Assembly (NCBI GenBank): GCA_029216955.1
Contig: JANAVB010015600.1
Location: forward strand, 33,535,734-33,599,733
Reading direction: 5' to 3'
Length of the DNA stretch: 64,000 nucleotides
Source: Iris pallida
Taxonomy: Eukaryota; Streptophyta; Magnoliopsida; Asparagales; Iridaceae
Shown: in pieces, positions 46,897 to 58,510 of the stretch
How positions within the stretch are numbered: position 1 is the stretch's first letter
How the letters are laid out: each line of letters begins with the position of its first letter
Program-made: the position numbers and the translations under genes
The notes under the pieces: model-generated
The model's input: only the letters and a program-made list of their open reading frames with translations
The model's database searches: none
What the model was told of the DNA's origin: nothing

Positions 46897-48235
46897 TGTT
46901 TGCCATTGATTGTAAAAGTACAGAACAATTATCGGAGGACTGAACTTAGACTCACAATACAAACTCGCTCGTACAAAGAAAGCCTAGGGACGAAAACCTA
47001 GGTACAGCAGTCTAAGTACGATTGTTTATTTTAGATTCTGGGGGGGTGACGATAGAGGCTCGGAAAAGCGACGGCCGCTCTGCCTTACTCCTTGGACGAT
47101 CGGTACGCAGCCTTGGCTTGGGAAAGATCTGCTTGGTCGTTGACGAAGAAATGCCCTTCTTGCTCTCTCTCTGATTGCTCTTCAGGCTTCTCTCTCTCTG
47201 TGTATATTCTCTCTCTGACTATGGGGGAAGTCTCTCTATGTATACGTATTCTTCTCTGGTTTTTTTTTGTTGTATATGTCTCTATATATTACAAGGGAAT
47301 GGCACCTTGCTATTTATAATAGTGGGATGTGATCACTAGGGTTGCCAATGATTAGCTCTTGGAGATAGCGGCGGCCTGGAGATTGATCAATCCAGGCCGT
47401 TCGTTTCTGATTGTGACGAATCAGAACCATTAAGGGTAGATTACATCAAATCCCCATTAGCAATTAATGCTGATTGGCATAAATCTTCCTTATAATAATT
47501 TTCTAATATCTGCGAATAAATCAAATTTATTCTCCTGCCACGTGCCCCAGATCATTGGGATTTGACCCGATCTTGGATTGCCATAAATCTGGGAGATTGA
47601 TCGGCTGAGGACACGTGTCCTGAGAGCCAATGGTGAGACTGGAACCGCATGCAGATTGGGCCGTATAAGATTTGGGCCGCATGAAATTTGGGTCGAATAA
47701 GACTTGGGACACGTGTCAGGGCTGTCTGGGCAGTGGCCCCCTCCTTCAGACTTCTGAACCATATGATGAGCCGCATGAACCGTATAATGGTGTGTCTGCT
47801 TGAGCCGCATTGGCATGATCTTCTTGAGCCGTATAGGGGTGATTCCACTTGAGCCGCATGGGACAGCTTCACTCTGAACCGCATGGGAAGTCTTCACTTC
47901 GAGCCGCATAAGCACACCCACGTGGCAGGGCCACGTGGCATTTTGTTGCTCTCGGGGAATCATGTCAGAGATTTCTTTCTCTTTCCTAGAGATTCATCAT
48001 CATGACAGAGTCATAATTACCTGCTTTGGTGTCAGGTCTGTCAACTTTTCAGAGGGGTCAGCCGTCAAAGCAATTAATGCAGCATGGATCGTAGGGGAGC
48101 ACTGTCACGCCATATGTCTTCTGAGCCGTATGGAATACCTCCGGCCGCATAGCTCCTTATGCCGCATGACTCCCTGAGCCGCATGCGTTTTCTGAGCCGC
48201 ATGGGTCTTTCTCTAGTATTTTCCATGCTTCTACA
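46897..48235 (-). repeat. 3' LTR of the Tat element (1339 bp)
   Basis: Plus-orientation borders TGTTTGCCATTG and GCTTCTACA. The minus-strand TATA box TTATAAATAG lies at about 47318-47309, so U3 is 48235-47319. U3 holds five CACGTG G-boxes and about 16 GCCGCATG-type motifs. Confidence 0.93.
47539..47937 (-). promoter_or_regulatory. Cluster of five G-boxes (CACGTG) in Tat U3
   Basis: CACGTG at 47539, 47612, 47710, 47919 and 47932, upstream of the TATA box on the element's strand. Contexts include GCCACGTGCC, GACACGTGTCC and GCCACGTGGC, as in ABA-response elements. The right LTR has the same five near 59527-59935. Chance expectation is about 0.1 in this length. Confidence 0.75.
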
Positions 48236-48480
48236 GGACCCCCTTCAAAGTTTTCAATTTGCAAAATTGAAATACTTTGAATAAGAAGCATGGCTGGATA
48301 TTCTTCTGGCCGCGCATGGATATCTCGGCCGCATGGAAAGTTCTGCCGCAGGGGCGTCTCAGCCGCATGGATGGCACAGCCGCATAGAAATTTCTGCCTC
48401 CTGACTATCTGAGTTGCATAGTTGCTATCAGCCGCATGGCCATTTGAACCGCATAAGCTCTTTGCCACGTCATTATGCCA
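47640..48480. repeat. GCCGCATG motif array spanning Tat U3 and the internal 3' end
   Basis: About 22 copies of (A/G)GCCGCAT(G/A) and one-base variants, mostly GAGCCGCATG, from 47645 to 48450. They cross the LTR border at 48235. They lie between the U3 TATA box (47318-47309, facing left) and the TATA box of the antisense gene (48600, facing right). Three more lie in that gene's intron (48923, 48953 and 48978). Confidence 0.8.
48236..48252 (-). other. Polypurine tract of the Tat element
   Basis: Minus strand TTTGAAGGGGGTCC directly before the LTR start TGTAGAAGC. Confidence 0.8.
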
Positions 48481-48598
48481 TGCGTGTGGATCTTTTTTTG
48501 GGACAGGATCCCAAGAGCCCAGTCTTTAAATGGCTGGTTTGGCTCAATAACCGAAGAGTTGATCGCGTTTGTACGAGGCGTCGGTCCACAGTTCTCTG

Positions 48599-48608
48599 TC
48601 TATAAATA
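48599..48608 (+). promoter_or_regulatory. TATA box of the antisense gene
   Basis: CTATAAATAG, 87 bp before the ATG at 48694, on the strand opposite to gag-pol. Pyrimidine-rich CTTCTCTCTTAGAC (48626-48639) follows at the distance expected of a start site. Confidence 0.7.
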
Positions 48609-48693
48609 GAAGGGCATTTGGACGGTCTTCTCTCTTAGACTATTCTTGACTCAGATTTTTGTCGTGTTTTCTTCCTCTGATCATCAGACAACA

Positions 48694-49294
48694 ATGGCAC
48701 CCAGGGCTTCTAAGGCTGTAAAGAAGGCTGTGGCGAGGAGTAAGAAATCGGCTTCGCCCTCGACTGTCGTACCCCCCGTTCGTCTTGACGTTCATTTTGC
48801 CATCGAAGGTAAGGATTAAGTAGTCGATTTGAAACCCTAGCAGAGCCTGCTTCATTGCATGCTTCATGTACACGACTTTGACGTGAACTTCTCAAACTAC
48901 ATGGTCCGTATACGCGTCCCATGACTGAGCCGTATGAGGATATACCCTATGTCTGAGCCGCATGAGACTTGTCTAAAATGAGCCGCATGAATATTTTTGA
49001 CTGTTTTCATTTTCTTCGTCTTTGATTCTCGCAGTATCTCCACCGAATGTTGAGACTGCGGCGTCAGAGGAGCCGCAGCCTTCTGTCATCAGCCAGGGAT
49101 CTTTCTCTGTTAAGGAGGAAGTGAAGAAAGAAGAACCTGTGCCTGAGGGGAACGGCAACTCTCCAAATATCGAGACTGTTGAGGGTGGCAGTGCTGGGAA
49201 CCCTGTTTCTCCTACTATGGACGAGGATGCTCTTCACTTGCATCCTTCATATGTGAGATGGTTGAGGGAATGGTACATGCGCTCCTGTAACTAG
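48694..49294 (+). CDS. Two-exon antisense gene of the Tat element (124 aa)
   Basis: Tat elements often carry an extra gene, antisense to gag-pol, between pol and the 3' LTR; its role is unknown. Here exon 1 is 48694-48808 (start context ACAATGG), the intron is 48809-49034 (GTAAGG to a pyrimidine-rich CTCGCAG), and exon 2 is 49035-49294, ending in TAG. The frame is continuous across the junction (phase 1). The product has a basic start (MAPRASKAVKKAVARSKK), an acidic Pro/Glu/Ser-rich middle (KEEVKKEEPVPEG) and a C-terminus HPSYVRWLREWYMRSCN. No signal peptide, membrane segment or known domain was seen; the Lys-rich start could be nuclear targeting. A TATA box lies 87 bp upstream and GCCGCATG motifs lie upstream and in the intron. 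No stops interrupt it, unlike gag-pol. Confidence 0.65.
48809..49034 (+). other. Intron of the antisense gene
   Basis: 226 bp, GT-AG, with the donor G|GTAAGG and acceptor TTTGATTCTCGCAG preceded by a T-rich stretch. It contains three GAGCCG(C/T)ATGA motifs. Splicing is inferred, not shown. Confidence 0.65.
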
Positions 49295-49299
49295 GATGT

Positions 49300-49800
49300 A
49301 GGGGCTTCTCATGGATGTTTGTCTGTAGTCTTTTATTTGTTTCGTCTTTCTTCTTGTCTTTATGAAGAACTCTTTTGACTTGCTTGCAATCGTATGGATG
49401 TAACCGATTTCTGAATGAATGGAATATATATATTTGCTTCACTCTTTTGCTTTGTAATAATCCTCTTATTGGGACATTTTGCGTGGATCCATTATCCCTA
49501 ACGTACCCTGGTTTTGGATACGGACAACAAGTTTAAAAGAAAGGAACGAATCATACTGACTCAGAGGTACTGAGGACATGGTGAGCATGAGGGTTTCTTT
49601 GATGGGGGGTACATAGAATAACTCTGAGGTAATGAGGACATGGCAATTCTATGTAGAGGGGTGACTTGTTTGTGGCGGAAGTGGAACGACTCAGAGGTAA
49701 TCAGGACATGGCCGTTTTGGAAATTTGTGGATCGATTACCCTTTTTGTGCACTGGAAGTGTGGGTATTAGATCATGAGGGAGGATCTCCTTCGGGAAGGA
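49300..49800. other. 3' flank of antisense gene with three GAGGTAATGAGGACATGG repeats
   Basis: After the stop at 49294 there are AATGAATGGAATATATA (49413-49429) and TTTGTAATAATCC, possible polyadenylation signals. Between 49558 and 49720 three loose units of ACTCAGAGGTACTGAGGACATGG type recur about every 60 bp. Confidence 0.5.
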
Positions 49801-50217
49801 AGTTCAGAGGTATGATCATACATAACTTTCTACCTGAAAGAGTGACCGGGATGTGAGTTCAGAGGCACCATCGGGTACATGACTCAAGAATCTGGAGAAT
49901 GGTGAGTGTGAGTTCAGCGGTACCAGCGGGTACATGACTCAAAAATCTGACAAACTATGAGGGTGAGTTCAGTGGTATCAGCGGATACATGACTCGAAGA
50001 TCTGGAAAATTATGGGGTGAGTTCATTGGTACCAGCGGGTACATGACTCGACAATCCATGAATGTTGGAATCAAAGTGCAAGTTCAGAGGTACCAGCAGG
50101 TACATGACTTGGTAATTTGGGATATGAGTTCAGCGGTACAAGAGGGTACGTGACTCGATAAGTTGGAAAATTGGGGGGGTTGAGTTCAGTGGTACCAGCG
50201 GGCACATGACTCAAATT
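49800..50217. repeat. Minisatellite, ~8 units of 50-60 bp
   Basis: Units begin GTGAGTTCAG(A/C/T)GGTACCAGC and contain GGGTACATGACTC(A/G)A, at about 49801, 49855, 49910, 49965, 50019, 50080, 50126 and 50182. It separates the end of pol (50232) from the antisense gene. Spacers vary in sequence and length but are not unique in a CRISPR sense. Confidence 0.85.
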
Positions 50218-50231
50218 CTGAAAAATGTTGT

Positions 50232-53200
50232 TTAAACATAGTATTTCTTCAGGAACTTGCCATTGACGGGCAACATGAGCAAGTCTCCGTTCTGCTTGGC
50301 GAGGCGGTAAGCACCATTGGAGAACACTGCCTCGATGATAAATGGGCCTTCCCATTTTGGCTGGAACTTGCCGGTGGTCTTGTGAGTCATGACCATTGGC
50401 CTCCTGACTGCCAAAACAAGATCGCCCACTTGGAATGTTCTGACTTTGACCTTTTTGTTGAAGGCTCCTGAGATGCGTGCTTGGTATAATTCGATCCTTT
50501 GCTGAGCTAGGAGGCATTTTTCATCTAAGGCCTCTAACTCTTGTAGTCGACGTCGGTAGTTATCATCCGTTGTCAATTGATAAGTGAGGGCAACGCGGAG
50601 TGAGGGTATTTGAGTCTCTAATGGGAGAACTGCCTTACTTCCGTACACTAGGGAGAATGGTGTATTCTCGGTGGCTGTTCGAACTGTGGTGCGATAAGCC
50701 CATAAGCACTCGCCGAGCTTCTCGTTTCAGTTGCGTTTGTTGGAGGAGACAAACTTTTTGAGGAGTTTGATGATTGTTTTGTTGAATGCCTCTGCTAACC
50801 CGTTTGCTGCCGGGTTGTATGGTGTCGAAGCGACATTCTGAATGTGGTGTTTGTCGTAGAATCGGTAGAATGCGTGGCTTACAAACTGCGGACCATTATC
50901 ATGGATGATCCTTCGGGGCAGTCCAAAGCGGTAGATGACGTGGTGCTTCAGGAAGCTGATCACGTTCGAAGTCTTGACTTCAGCGAGTGGGACAGCTTCT
51001 GCCCACATTGAGAAGTAATCAGTGATCGCAAGTATGAAGCGATGTCCTCGGAAGGAAGGTGGAGTGATTGGACCAATGATATCCATTCTCCATGCTTCGA
51101 ATGGCCAGGATGCCACTGTCGGATGTAGAAATTCGGATGGTTGGCGAATGAAGTTCGCGTGGACTTGGCAGGCTTTGCATTTTCTGGCATAATCTATCGC
51201 ATCTGCCACCATCGTGGGCCAGTAGTAGCCCATTCGGCGAAGGCGATCTTGTAGTTTTGGGCCGGGCTGATGGGCCCCGCAGACACCGTCATGAGCCTCT
51301 CGTACGACTTCTTTGGCTTCTGCGTTCGACAAGCACCGAAGTAGTAATCCGTCGTAGGAGCGGCGATACCGCATTTTCGTTTCTGTATCGTAGAAGAATC
51401 TGAGAGAATGCCGTCTGATAGAAGTAGCCTCCTTCGGGTTTTCGGGCAGGATGTCGTAGACCACGAAGTCTATGAATGGTTGTCTCCAGTCTGGCGCTTC
51501 CTCGATCATCTGAGCAGAATAACTCGCCACGGCTTGAACATTGTTCTTGGGGCAGACCAGCTCATGGCCGATTACATCGACCGAATGGTGAGAGTGGTTT
51601 GGCACTGCTAGGGAAGCAGCCAGGCCTGCTAGGGCATCAGCTTCAATATTTTGGAGTCTGGGGACGTGTTCGATGAAGAATCCCTCGAATGATGAGATAA
51701 TGTTGATCGCTATTTGGTGGTAGGGGATCATGTCTTCATGGCAGACTTCGTACGTCCCCCGAATCTGGTTGACGATTAATTGCGGATCGTCGTATGCTTC
51801 CAGATATTCTACCCCCAGTTCTTTTACAAGTTGGAGGCCAATAACCAAAGCGTTGTACTCAGCCACATTGTTAGAGCAGGGTTCCGTGAGAGAGTAGGCG
51901 CGATTGATCACTAGCCTGGTAGGAGAGACCAATACTACTCCGATCCCGACGACGATGTTTTCCTTGGGTCCGGTTCTTGAAGCGCCATCGAAGAACATCC
52001 GCCATATGTTATCGTGGGTGGTTGTATTTGAATCGGCAACCTCATCTGGGATTTCTTTGTATATTCTGGATGATCCCGATCCTGGATGGGCTGCCAAAAA
52101 GTCTGCCAGGGCTTGACCTTTGACAGCCTTCTGCGGGACGAAGATCATATGATAGGGGGACAGCAATATTGCCCATGTAGCAAGGCGGGAGCTGAGTGCC
52201 CCTGGTTTGGTCATGAGGACCCTGAGAGGGTTGATTCGTGAGATCACATGTATGGTTTGCCCCGTGACATAGTGTCGCGTCTTTTGAATGGCGAATACCA
52301 GGGCGAGGCATTCTTTCTCGACAGCGGTGTATCGGTGTTCGGGCCCGACCATCATTCGGCTGAGATAGTATATGGCCTGCTCGTGGCCTGCGTCGTTGTT
52401 TTGTGCTAGCAGGGCACCGAGGGAGTGTTCCATTGGTCGTACATAGAGCAGGAATGGTTTTCCAGGGACCGGGGCCACCAGGACTGGAGGATTTGACAAA
52501 TATTCTTTGATGTCATCGAAAGCGCGCTGGCATTCCTCGTCCCATACGAATGAGACTCCCTTCTTCATGAGGTGTATGAACGGTCGGCATCGCCCGGAGA
52601 GGTTGGAAATGAACCTCCTGATATAAGCTAGCCTCCCTTGGAGGCCTCTAAGTTCACGGAGATTTCTCGGGGGACCCATCTCCATGATTGCCCTTGTTTT
52701 CTCGGGGTCTACATGGATACCCCGTGCAGTGATGATGAAGCCTAAGAACTTCCCGCTGGATACGCCCAAGAACGATTTCGTAGGGTTTATCTTCAGATTG
52801 TGGGCTCGTATTAAGTTGAATACCGTTCTCAGGTCTTGCAGATGATCTTCCTTACGGCGACTCTTGACGGCGATGTCATCGACATAGCATTCCACTGTCT
52901 TGCACAAATGTTCTCTGAAAATGATACTCATGGCTCGCTGATATGTAGCGCCAGTATTCTTTAGACCGAATGGCATGACTGTGTAGCAGTATGTGCCAAT
53001 CGGGGTTCGAAATGAGGTGTACTTTTCGTCGTCGGGAGACATCTTGATTTGATTGTACCCCGAGAATTCATCCATGAATGACATACGTTCAAAGCCGCAT
53101 GTATTGTCGATCATGATGTCTGTGATAGGAAGGGGAAATTCATCTTTGGGGCATACCTCGTTCAGGTTGCAGAAGTCGATACAGATTTGAATCTTTCCAT

Positions 53201-55655
53201 TCTTCTTGAGGACGGGTACTATATTGGCGACCCAATCAGGATGTTGCTCTTCACGAATGAAGCCGCTGGCTATTAGCTTGTTGACTTTGGCTTCGATCGC
53301 GTCCATGACGCCTGGGCGGAAGCGTCGTTGTTGCTGCTTGACCGGCTTTGCATCTGGCCGTATATTAAGTTTGTGGAGAGCGATGTCAGGATTTAACCCC
53401 GGCATGTCTTCATAGCTCCAGGCGAACACATCAATGTACTCTCTGACAAGTTCTAACAGCGACTCTCGTTCTTCGTCAGTTAGGCTTTTACTGATAAAGA
53501 TCGGTTTTGGAGAAGATTCGCTGCCAAGATCCACTTGTATGACCTCATCTTCGGTAGGAGGTTCTCTCAGTTCGAACCACTTTTCCCATTGTGCATTTAA
53601 TTACTGGGCCCATGGCTCTAGCTCAAGGATTTTGGGGATGTCTTCGTCTTCCTCGTAAGCGTCAGCGAACGCCATGTTGACTGACATAACTTGTCTGAAC
53701 ACATCTCCGATGCTGGTATCTGAGTCGGAAGTCGGTAATCCGGTTGAATGTGACTGCCAGTCGCATTCTTCATCTGAGCTTTCAGGGGTCGTAGTAGGCG
53801 TTACATACCCTAAACCACATCGGGTTTTGTTATAGTAGTTCCGTGGTTTGCCTGCCGGGGCTGGCGTCTTCAAAGGTAATCATCGTCCAGTGCCGTAGTT
53901 CAGTCCTGGCGTTGTCTCTAGATTATACCCCTATTTCTGCATGAGATATTTGGATTGAGGGCTATAGAGATACAGAGGCAGTCTTCCAGCATCTGACCCG
54001 AAGTCGACTTCTTCCATGGCGAGGGGATGTGGGTTGTTTGTTCGGCCGAAGATGATTGGGTGGTCCCCTCCCTCGATTATTCGGTAAGCGTCTTCTACTG
54101 GAGTAAGTTGGATAGCGGTGTACACATTTGTCACCTGTGTATGTAGGTGAGCGCCTATACCGTGTTCCATAGCATACATTGTACATAGCTTATTGAGCTC
54201 GGTGTAGTGCAAAGATAACCCTTTATTGATGAAGTAAGGTATCTTTTCTAGAGGGATTACATCATCTGCGGAGGGAGCATCAGTGTGGGCAGTCACATAC
54301 TTGGCTAGCTCTGGTTCCTCTTCGGCTACCCCCTGTGTGAATGAAGATTGAGAGGGCGTCCTAGTCAGCTTGATCTTCAGAGGTTCAACTGACGAAGCGG
54401 AGCGTGGGGTTGTTGGTAGACTAGCAACCCCCAGTCTGGCACTTGATGTGGAGCGAGGGGTGGCTGGTTCGCTTGAAGTGTCAGACCTCGTATCGGGGTG
54501 ACGACCCTTCTTAGGCAGGCGTATCGTCAGAGGTTTATCGGAGGGATTGAGCTTCTCCGTTTGGGATTGACCGACTCTCGGCAATCTGATGGTAAGTAGC
54601 CCCGTCGTGGGTCTCGGTACCTGGCCGGACCTTGGCAGCCGGATTCTCAACTGCTCTTCCTGTGCTGAGAGGCTGATCGCGTCCTTACGCAGCGTGGCCG
54701 TAAGGGGTACGGAATTGCCTGGTTTGCGAGCCTGGAGGTGGATTGTCAGAGGTTCTTCTGATCCCGTGGTTGCTTTAACATTAGTTTGTTCATTTCCTCC
54801 TTCAAGGTGCCTCTTCGACTTTTTGTATAGGCAGGAGTCCGAGTAATAAGATTCGACCCCTTTGAAGGGATCGATGTCAGCAAATTCTGTCCTCACGAAG
54901 CCGTGCTTGTCGACATATTTGAAGCATTGGTGTAGCATGGAAGGCACGATCATGTAATTGTGTATCCAAGGGCACCCCAAAAGGATGTTGTATGAAGTGT
55001 CGGCATCTATGACGTAGCAAGTGACTTCTGATTGGAGATCGCCAATCTGATATTTCAGACGGATCTTTTCGATTGGGTAGCTCCTGCCCGAATTGAACCC
55101 GCTGATGGCGGTGTTTGTAGGGGTCAGGCGATGCATCGGGATACGAAGATGATGCAGTAGTCCTTTTGGAATGATGCTTATCGAAGACCCAGGGTCAATG
55201 TGCATCCGGTCCACCTTTATGTCGCCGATGTAGCCTGTGTAGTATAATGGGCGATCGTGTAGATTAGTCTTGATGAGCATATCTTGTGGGGTGAAGACAA
55301 TGTTGGGCATTGCTCCCGTACAGGCACTGTCTTGGAGGTCTGCGGGCTGATCTTCTCCCGTGAGGTTGACCTGAGCCAGGTACACGTCGGCATTTTGAAG
55401 TGCATCGCTCAAAGCTGTGCGGACATCCTTTGAGAGCCTCAGGAGTTCATATAAGGACAATTTGGCCGGTGTATTGGCCAATTGCGCTAAGATATCGAAG
55501 TTGTAGGGCCTCTCCAGCCCCTGAGATGTTTCCTTTCGGAGGGATTTGTCGAAGCGAGTCTCCTTCGGCCTAGGCTTGTCGGTCGTCGAAGGCTGAGCCG
55601 GTACCGGAGCATCCGTAGTAGTGGGCGGATGATCATCAATCGAGTTTTCAGCCAC
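50232..55655 (-). pseudogene. pol: Tat protease and pol: RT, RNase H, second RNase H, integrase
   Basis: A single frame from 55655 to 50232, stopped at 53931-53933 (TAG), just upstream of 53873 (TGA), at 53601-53603 (TAA) and at 50727-50729 (TGA, where relatives have Trp). Protease: HIDPGSSISIIP near 55190. The longest open part, 53534-50727, has 935 codons. In it RT shows FPLPITDIMIDNT, SGYNQIKMSPDD and an intact CYVDDIAVKS. RNase H 1 has VEKECLALVFAIQ. The second RNase H has MFFDGASRTGPKENIVVGIG and NNVAEYNAL. Integrase has the HHCC zinc region (AHDGVCGAHQ, CKACQVH) and D, D, E in WRMDIIGPI, IHDNGPQFVS and NGLAEAFNK. After 50727 it continues to a GPF motif (KWEGPFIIEAVFSNGAYRLA). All visible catalytic residues are kept; only nonsense changes disable it. 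Confidence 0.93.
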
Positions 55656-58149
55656 AGGTTGAGATTGTGCTCCGGATCGAGTAACAACGGCCGTGACTTC
55701 TTCTTCATCTGCCGAGGTGGTACGGCAGGATCTGACTTTTCTACTTTTTTTTTAGAAGATGGAGTGGACTGAGTTACCTCGTGGACTAGGTCCGGATGGA
55801 CCCACATGATTTCCCCTCGTGATATGGTGAGGGGTACTAGACCAGCAGCTTGATCGCGAGCAGGCGGGAGATTAGCAATCTCCATCGTTGCCAGAAGGAT
55901 GGGTATAACCCCGTCCTGGGTCTCTGTTGGAGGGAAGCTGCCGAATTGGACGGACACCATGTTGGCTGCTATGGTTACCTCCTCGAAATCGATGGCCAGA
56001 GCGTTCGAATCGATAAGGTTTTGGATATATCGTTTCAGTTGGTAGCAGTCGTGCGTAGCATGGTGGACGTAGCGGTGGTAATGGCAGAACTTTGGGTTCT
56101 CCAGATCAGCCGGTCGAGGCTTCCGTCTTGGTGGAGGAAGCTGAATCCTATCTCCTTGTATGAGCATGTCCAAGATAGGCTTGACGTGACCGTCTTCAAA
56201 AGAGTAAGTGATTTGAGGCTATTGTTTGTCCGCAGGTTGTGACTCAGGCTTCTGGGCTGTATCGGCCACCATAGCCTGCTTGCCTCTGTTGTTCCGGTTG
56301 TTGGAGGGGCTACCCCCATTATCGTTGGTGGTGTTGGGACGCTTGTCCTTGTTCTCTCCCTCTGAGATATGTAATCCCAGTTGGCGAGCCTTCTTTAATC
56401 GTTCTTCGGCACTTGTAGCACTAATGATAAAAGCCTTCCAGTCCTTGAATTGACCCTCGCCCATCCAGAGACTGATTGTTGGGAGTAGTCTCTTTTGGCA
56501 AATTTCGATCAAGGAAGAGTCCGGGTTGCCAGATGGTAACTTCATTGCGGTTTGACAAAACTGCTCAATGTAATTCCTCGTCAGCTCTTTCTCTTCTTGA
56601 ATGACGTCCATGAGGGTAGACATCGTGACGTCCTGCCCTACCTCATAGAACCTCTCCAAGAACAGGCGTTTGAAGCCGACGAAGGAATGGATGCAATTGT
56701 CCGGCAGATTGCGGTACCAATCGAAGGTGACTCCTTCCAATGCCCCAATGAATAACCATGTGAGGATAGCGTCATCATGGGGCATATGATCGGTAGTGAC
56801 CTCCAAGTAAGTGATGTACCGACTTGCTGAAGTCTTGCCATCATATGGGTTGATATTGAACGGCTTATATCTTGGTGGAAAGGGAACATCCCTCCATTCA
56901 GCAGGATATGGTTGCCGTATCCTGAGGTCTTGAGAGTTTTCTCGGGCGTGGAACATTGCTCGGAGCTCCTGAACCTCTCTTCTTACTTCTCGGGCCTCAT
57001 CTGTCGTGGTAGGGGCCGTTATCTCGGGAAGATTATTGCCCGGGTTCGGTGCCGCTGAATTTGAATCTACGTTGATTGCGGGACCCGTGCTTGTCTGGCC
57101 AGGTGTCACCCCCTGCAGATTAGGAAGCGCCGCTTTGATCTCGTCTACAGACTTGACCAAGGCGTGCAATATGGCCTCCAAAGTGTCGATGCACTGGCGA
57201 TCACTGGAACCGCCTTGATTGCTGTCTGTCATGAACACCGTCTTTACATGAGGCGTGACGGAAGGGGTGGTGGGGGATGTACCCTCCGAGTCGTACCCAT
57301 GCATCGAGAAATCATCAGGATATGTGGGGATGTTCTCTTCAGGTTCGGACTCGGAAGGAACACTACCCCCAGCTTCGGAGCTTGCTTCGTCAAGGATGTC
57401 CTTGGGGACGTCGGTATCTATGGTATCCGTCGGAGGATTTGCTTCCTCCAGTCCGTATTCCTGGAATGTCGGATTATCGTGGATGTTTGGAGGAGTGCTA
57501 CCCCCAGTTCCGACGACCCCCAGTGTTACAGACGACGAACTTCCTACTGCAGCAGTTTTTGTCTTCGAACGGGTGTGTTGAAATACTCCAGTGGAGGATA
57601 ACCCTTTAGACGACGGTTTCTTAGCTGCAGTAGTTGACACCTTTGGGCTGGAGATGCTTGTCTTCTTCCCTCTTCCCTTGACGGGAACTTTCTGTACGGA
57701 CTTGCAGGAGACAACAGGAGGTGCCTCGTCTTCTGAGCTCGGGTGATGTAGTCTTTGGAAGACGGATGGCCGGTCTTCTGTCACCGCCGCGTTGCTGCAA
57801 CAGCAGTTGATGATGATCTGGGTGCATTGATGTCCGTGTGAGGGCCCCGACGCTCCTTCTCTTTCCTTGCGTTTGTGGAGGATAACCTCACGCAGGTCAG
57901 AGGAACCACTTTGTCTGTTTGCCGTCGGGGGCTGGACTTGAGTGGTTTTATACAACTTCCCATCAGAGGCCCGCGTGATAATCAGCGGGACGCCCCGATA
58001 GTCAGAGGTTGGGGCAGCCGTCTGGACTTGATGAGCCCGTGCTGCCCTAGGCTTCCTCCTTTTAGCACTTGTGGGTGCGTAATAGGAGGAGTCTAAGTCG
58101 AATACCACAGAGTCTGGATTATCATCCAGAGAATGATCAGAGTCAGGAC

Positions 58150-58510
58150 CGCATGAGAGCCGATCGAAGACTGATCGAGAGAAGCATGAGACGGACGCTA
58201 TGCGGCTAGCATTGGGTACCATGCAGGCTGTCTGCATGCGGCTGTCTTTTGTTGTGGGATGAGTCCTTATGCGGCGAGGAGTCACGACCGTGCAGGCCGA
58301 CTGCATGCAGTTGGCATCTGTGGCCGCGTGGGTTTTCTGCAAGCGATTGACTTTAATTGCCGCATGAGTCTCATCCGTGCGGTTGGCAACTGTAGCCGCA
58401 TAAGTTATGCGGCTGACAGATGTGGCCGCATGAGTTTTCTTTATGCGGTCGGCGGTTGTAGCCGCATGGGCTTTCTCCCTGCGGCTAATACTCTTCTGTG
58501 GCTCGGATCG
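58150..58510. repeat. GCCGCATG motif array inside the gag frame, encoding HAAT repeats
   Basis: About ten motif copies in both orientations (GCCGCATGAG at 58362 and 58424, ATGCGGCT at 58407, and others). On the gag strand the ATGCGGCCACA type reads H/Y-A-A-T, giving repeats such as KTHAATSVSRI, YAATVANR, THAAIKVNR and KTHAATDAN. Confidence 0.75.

Noticed and set aside
49800..50217. CRISPR-like repeat-spacer pattern
   Set aside because: The genome is eukaryotic, units are imperfect and spacers are related to one another; it is a minisatellite.
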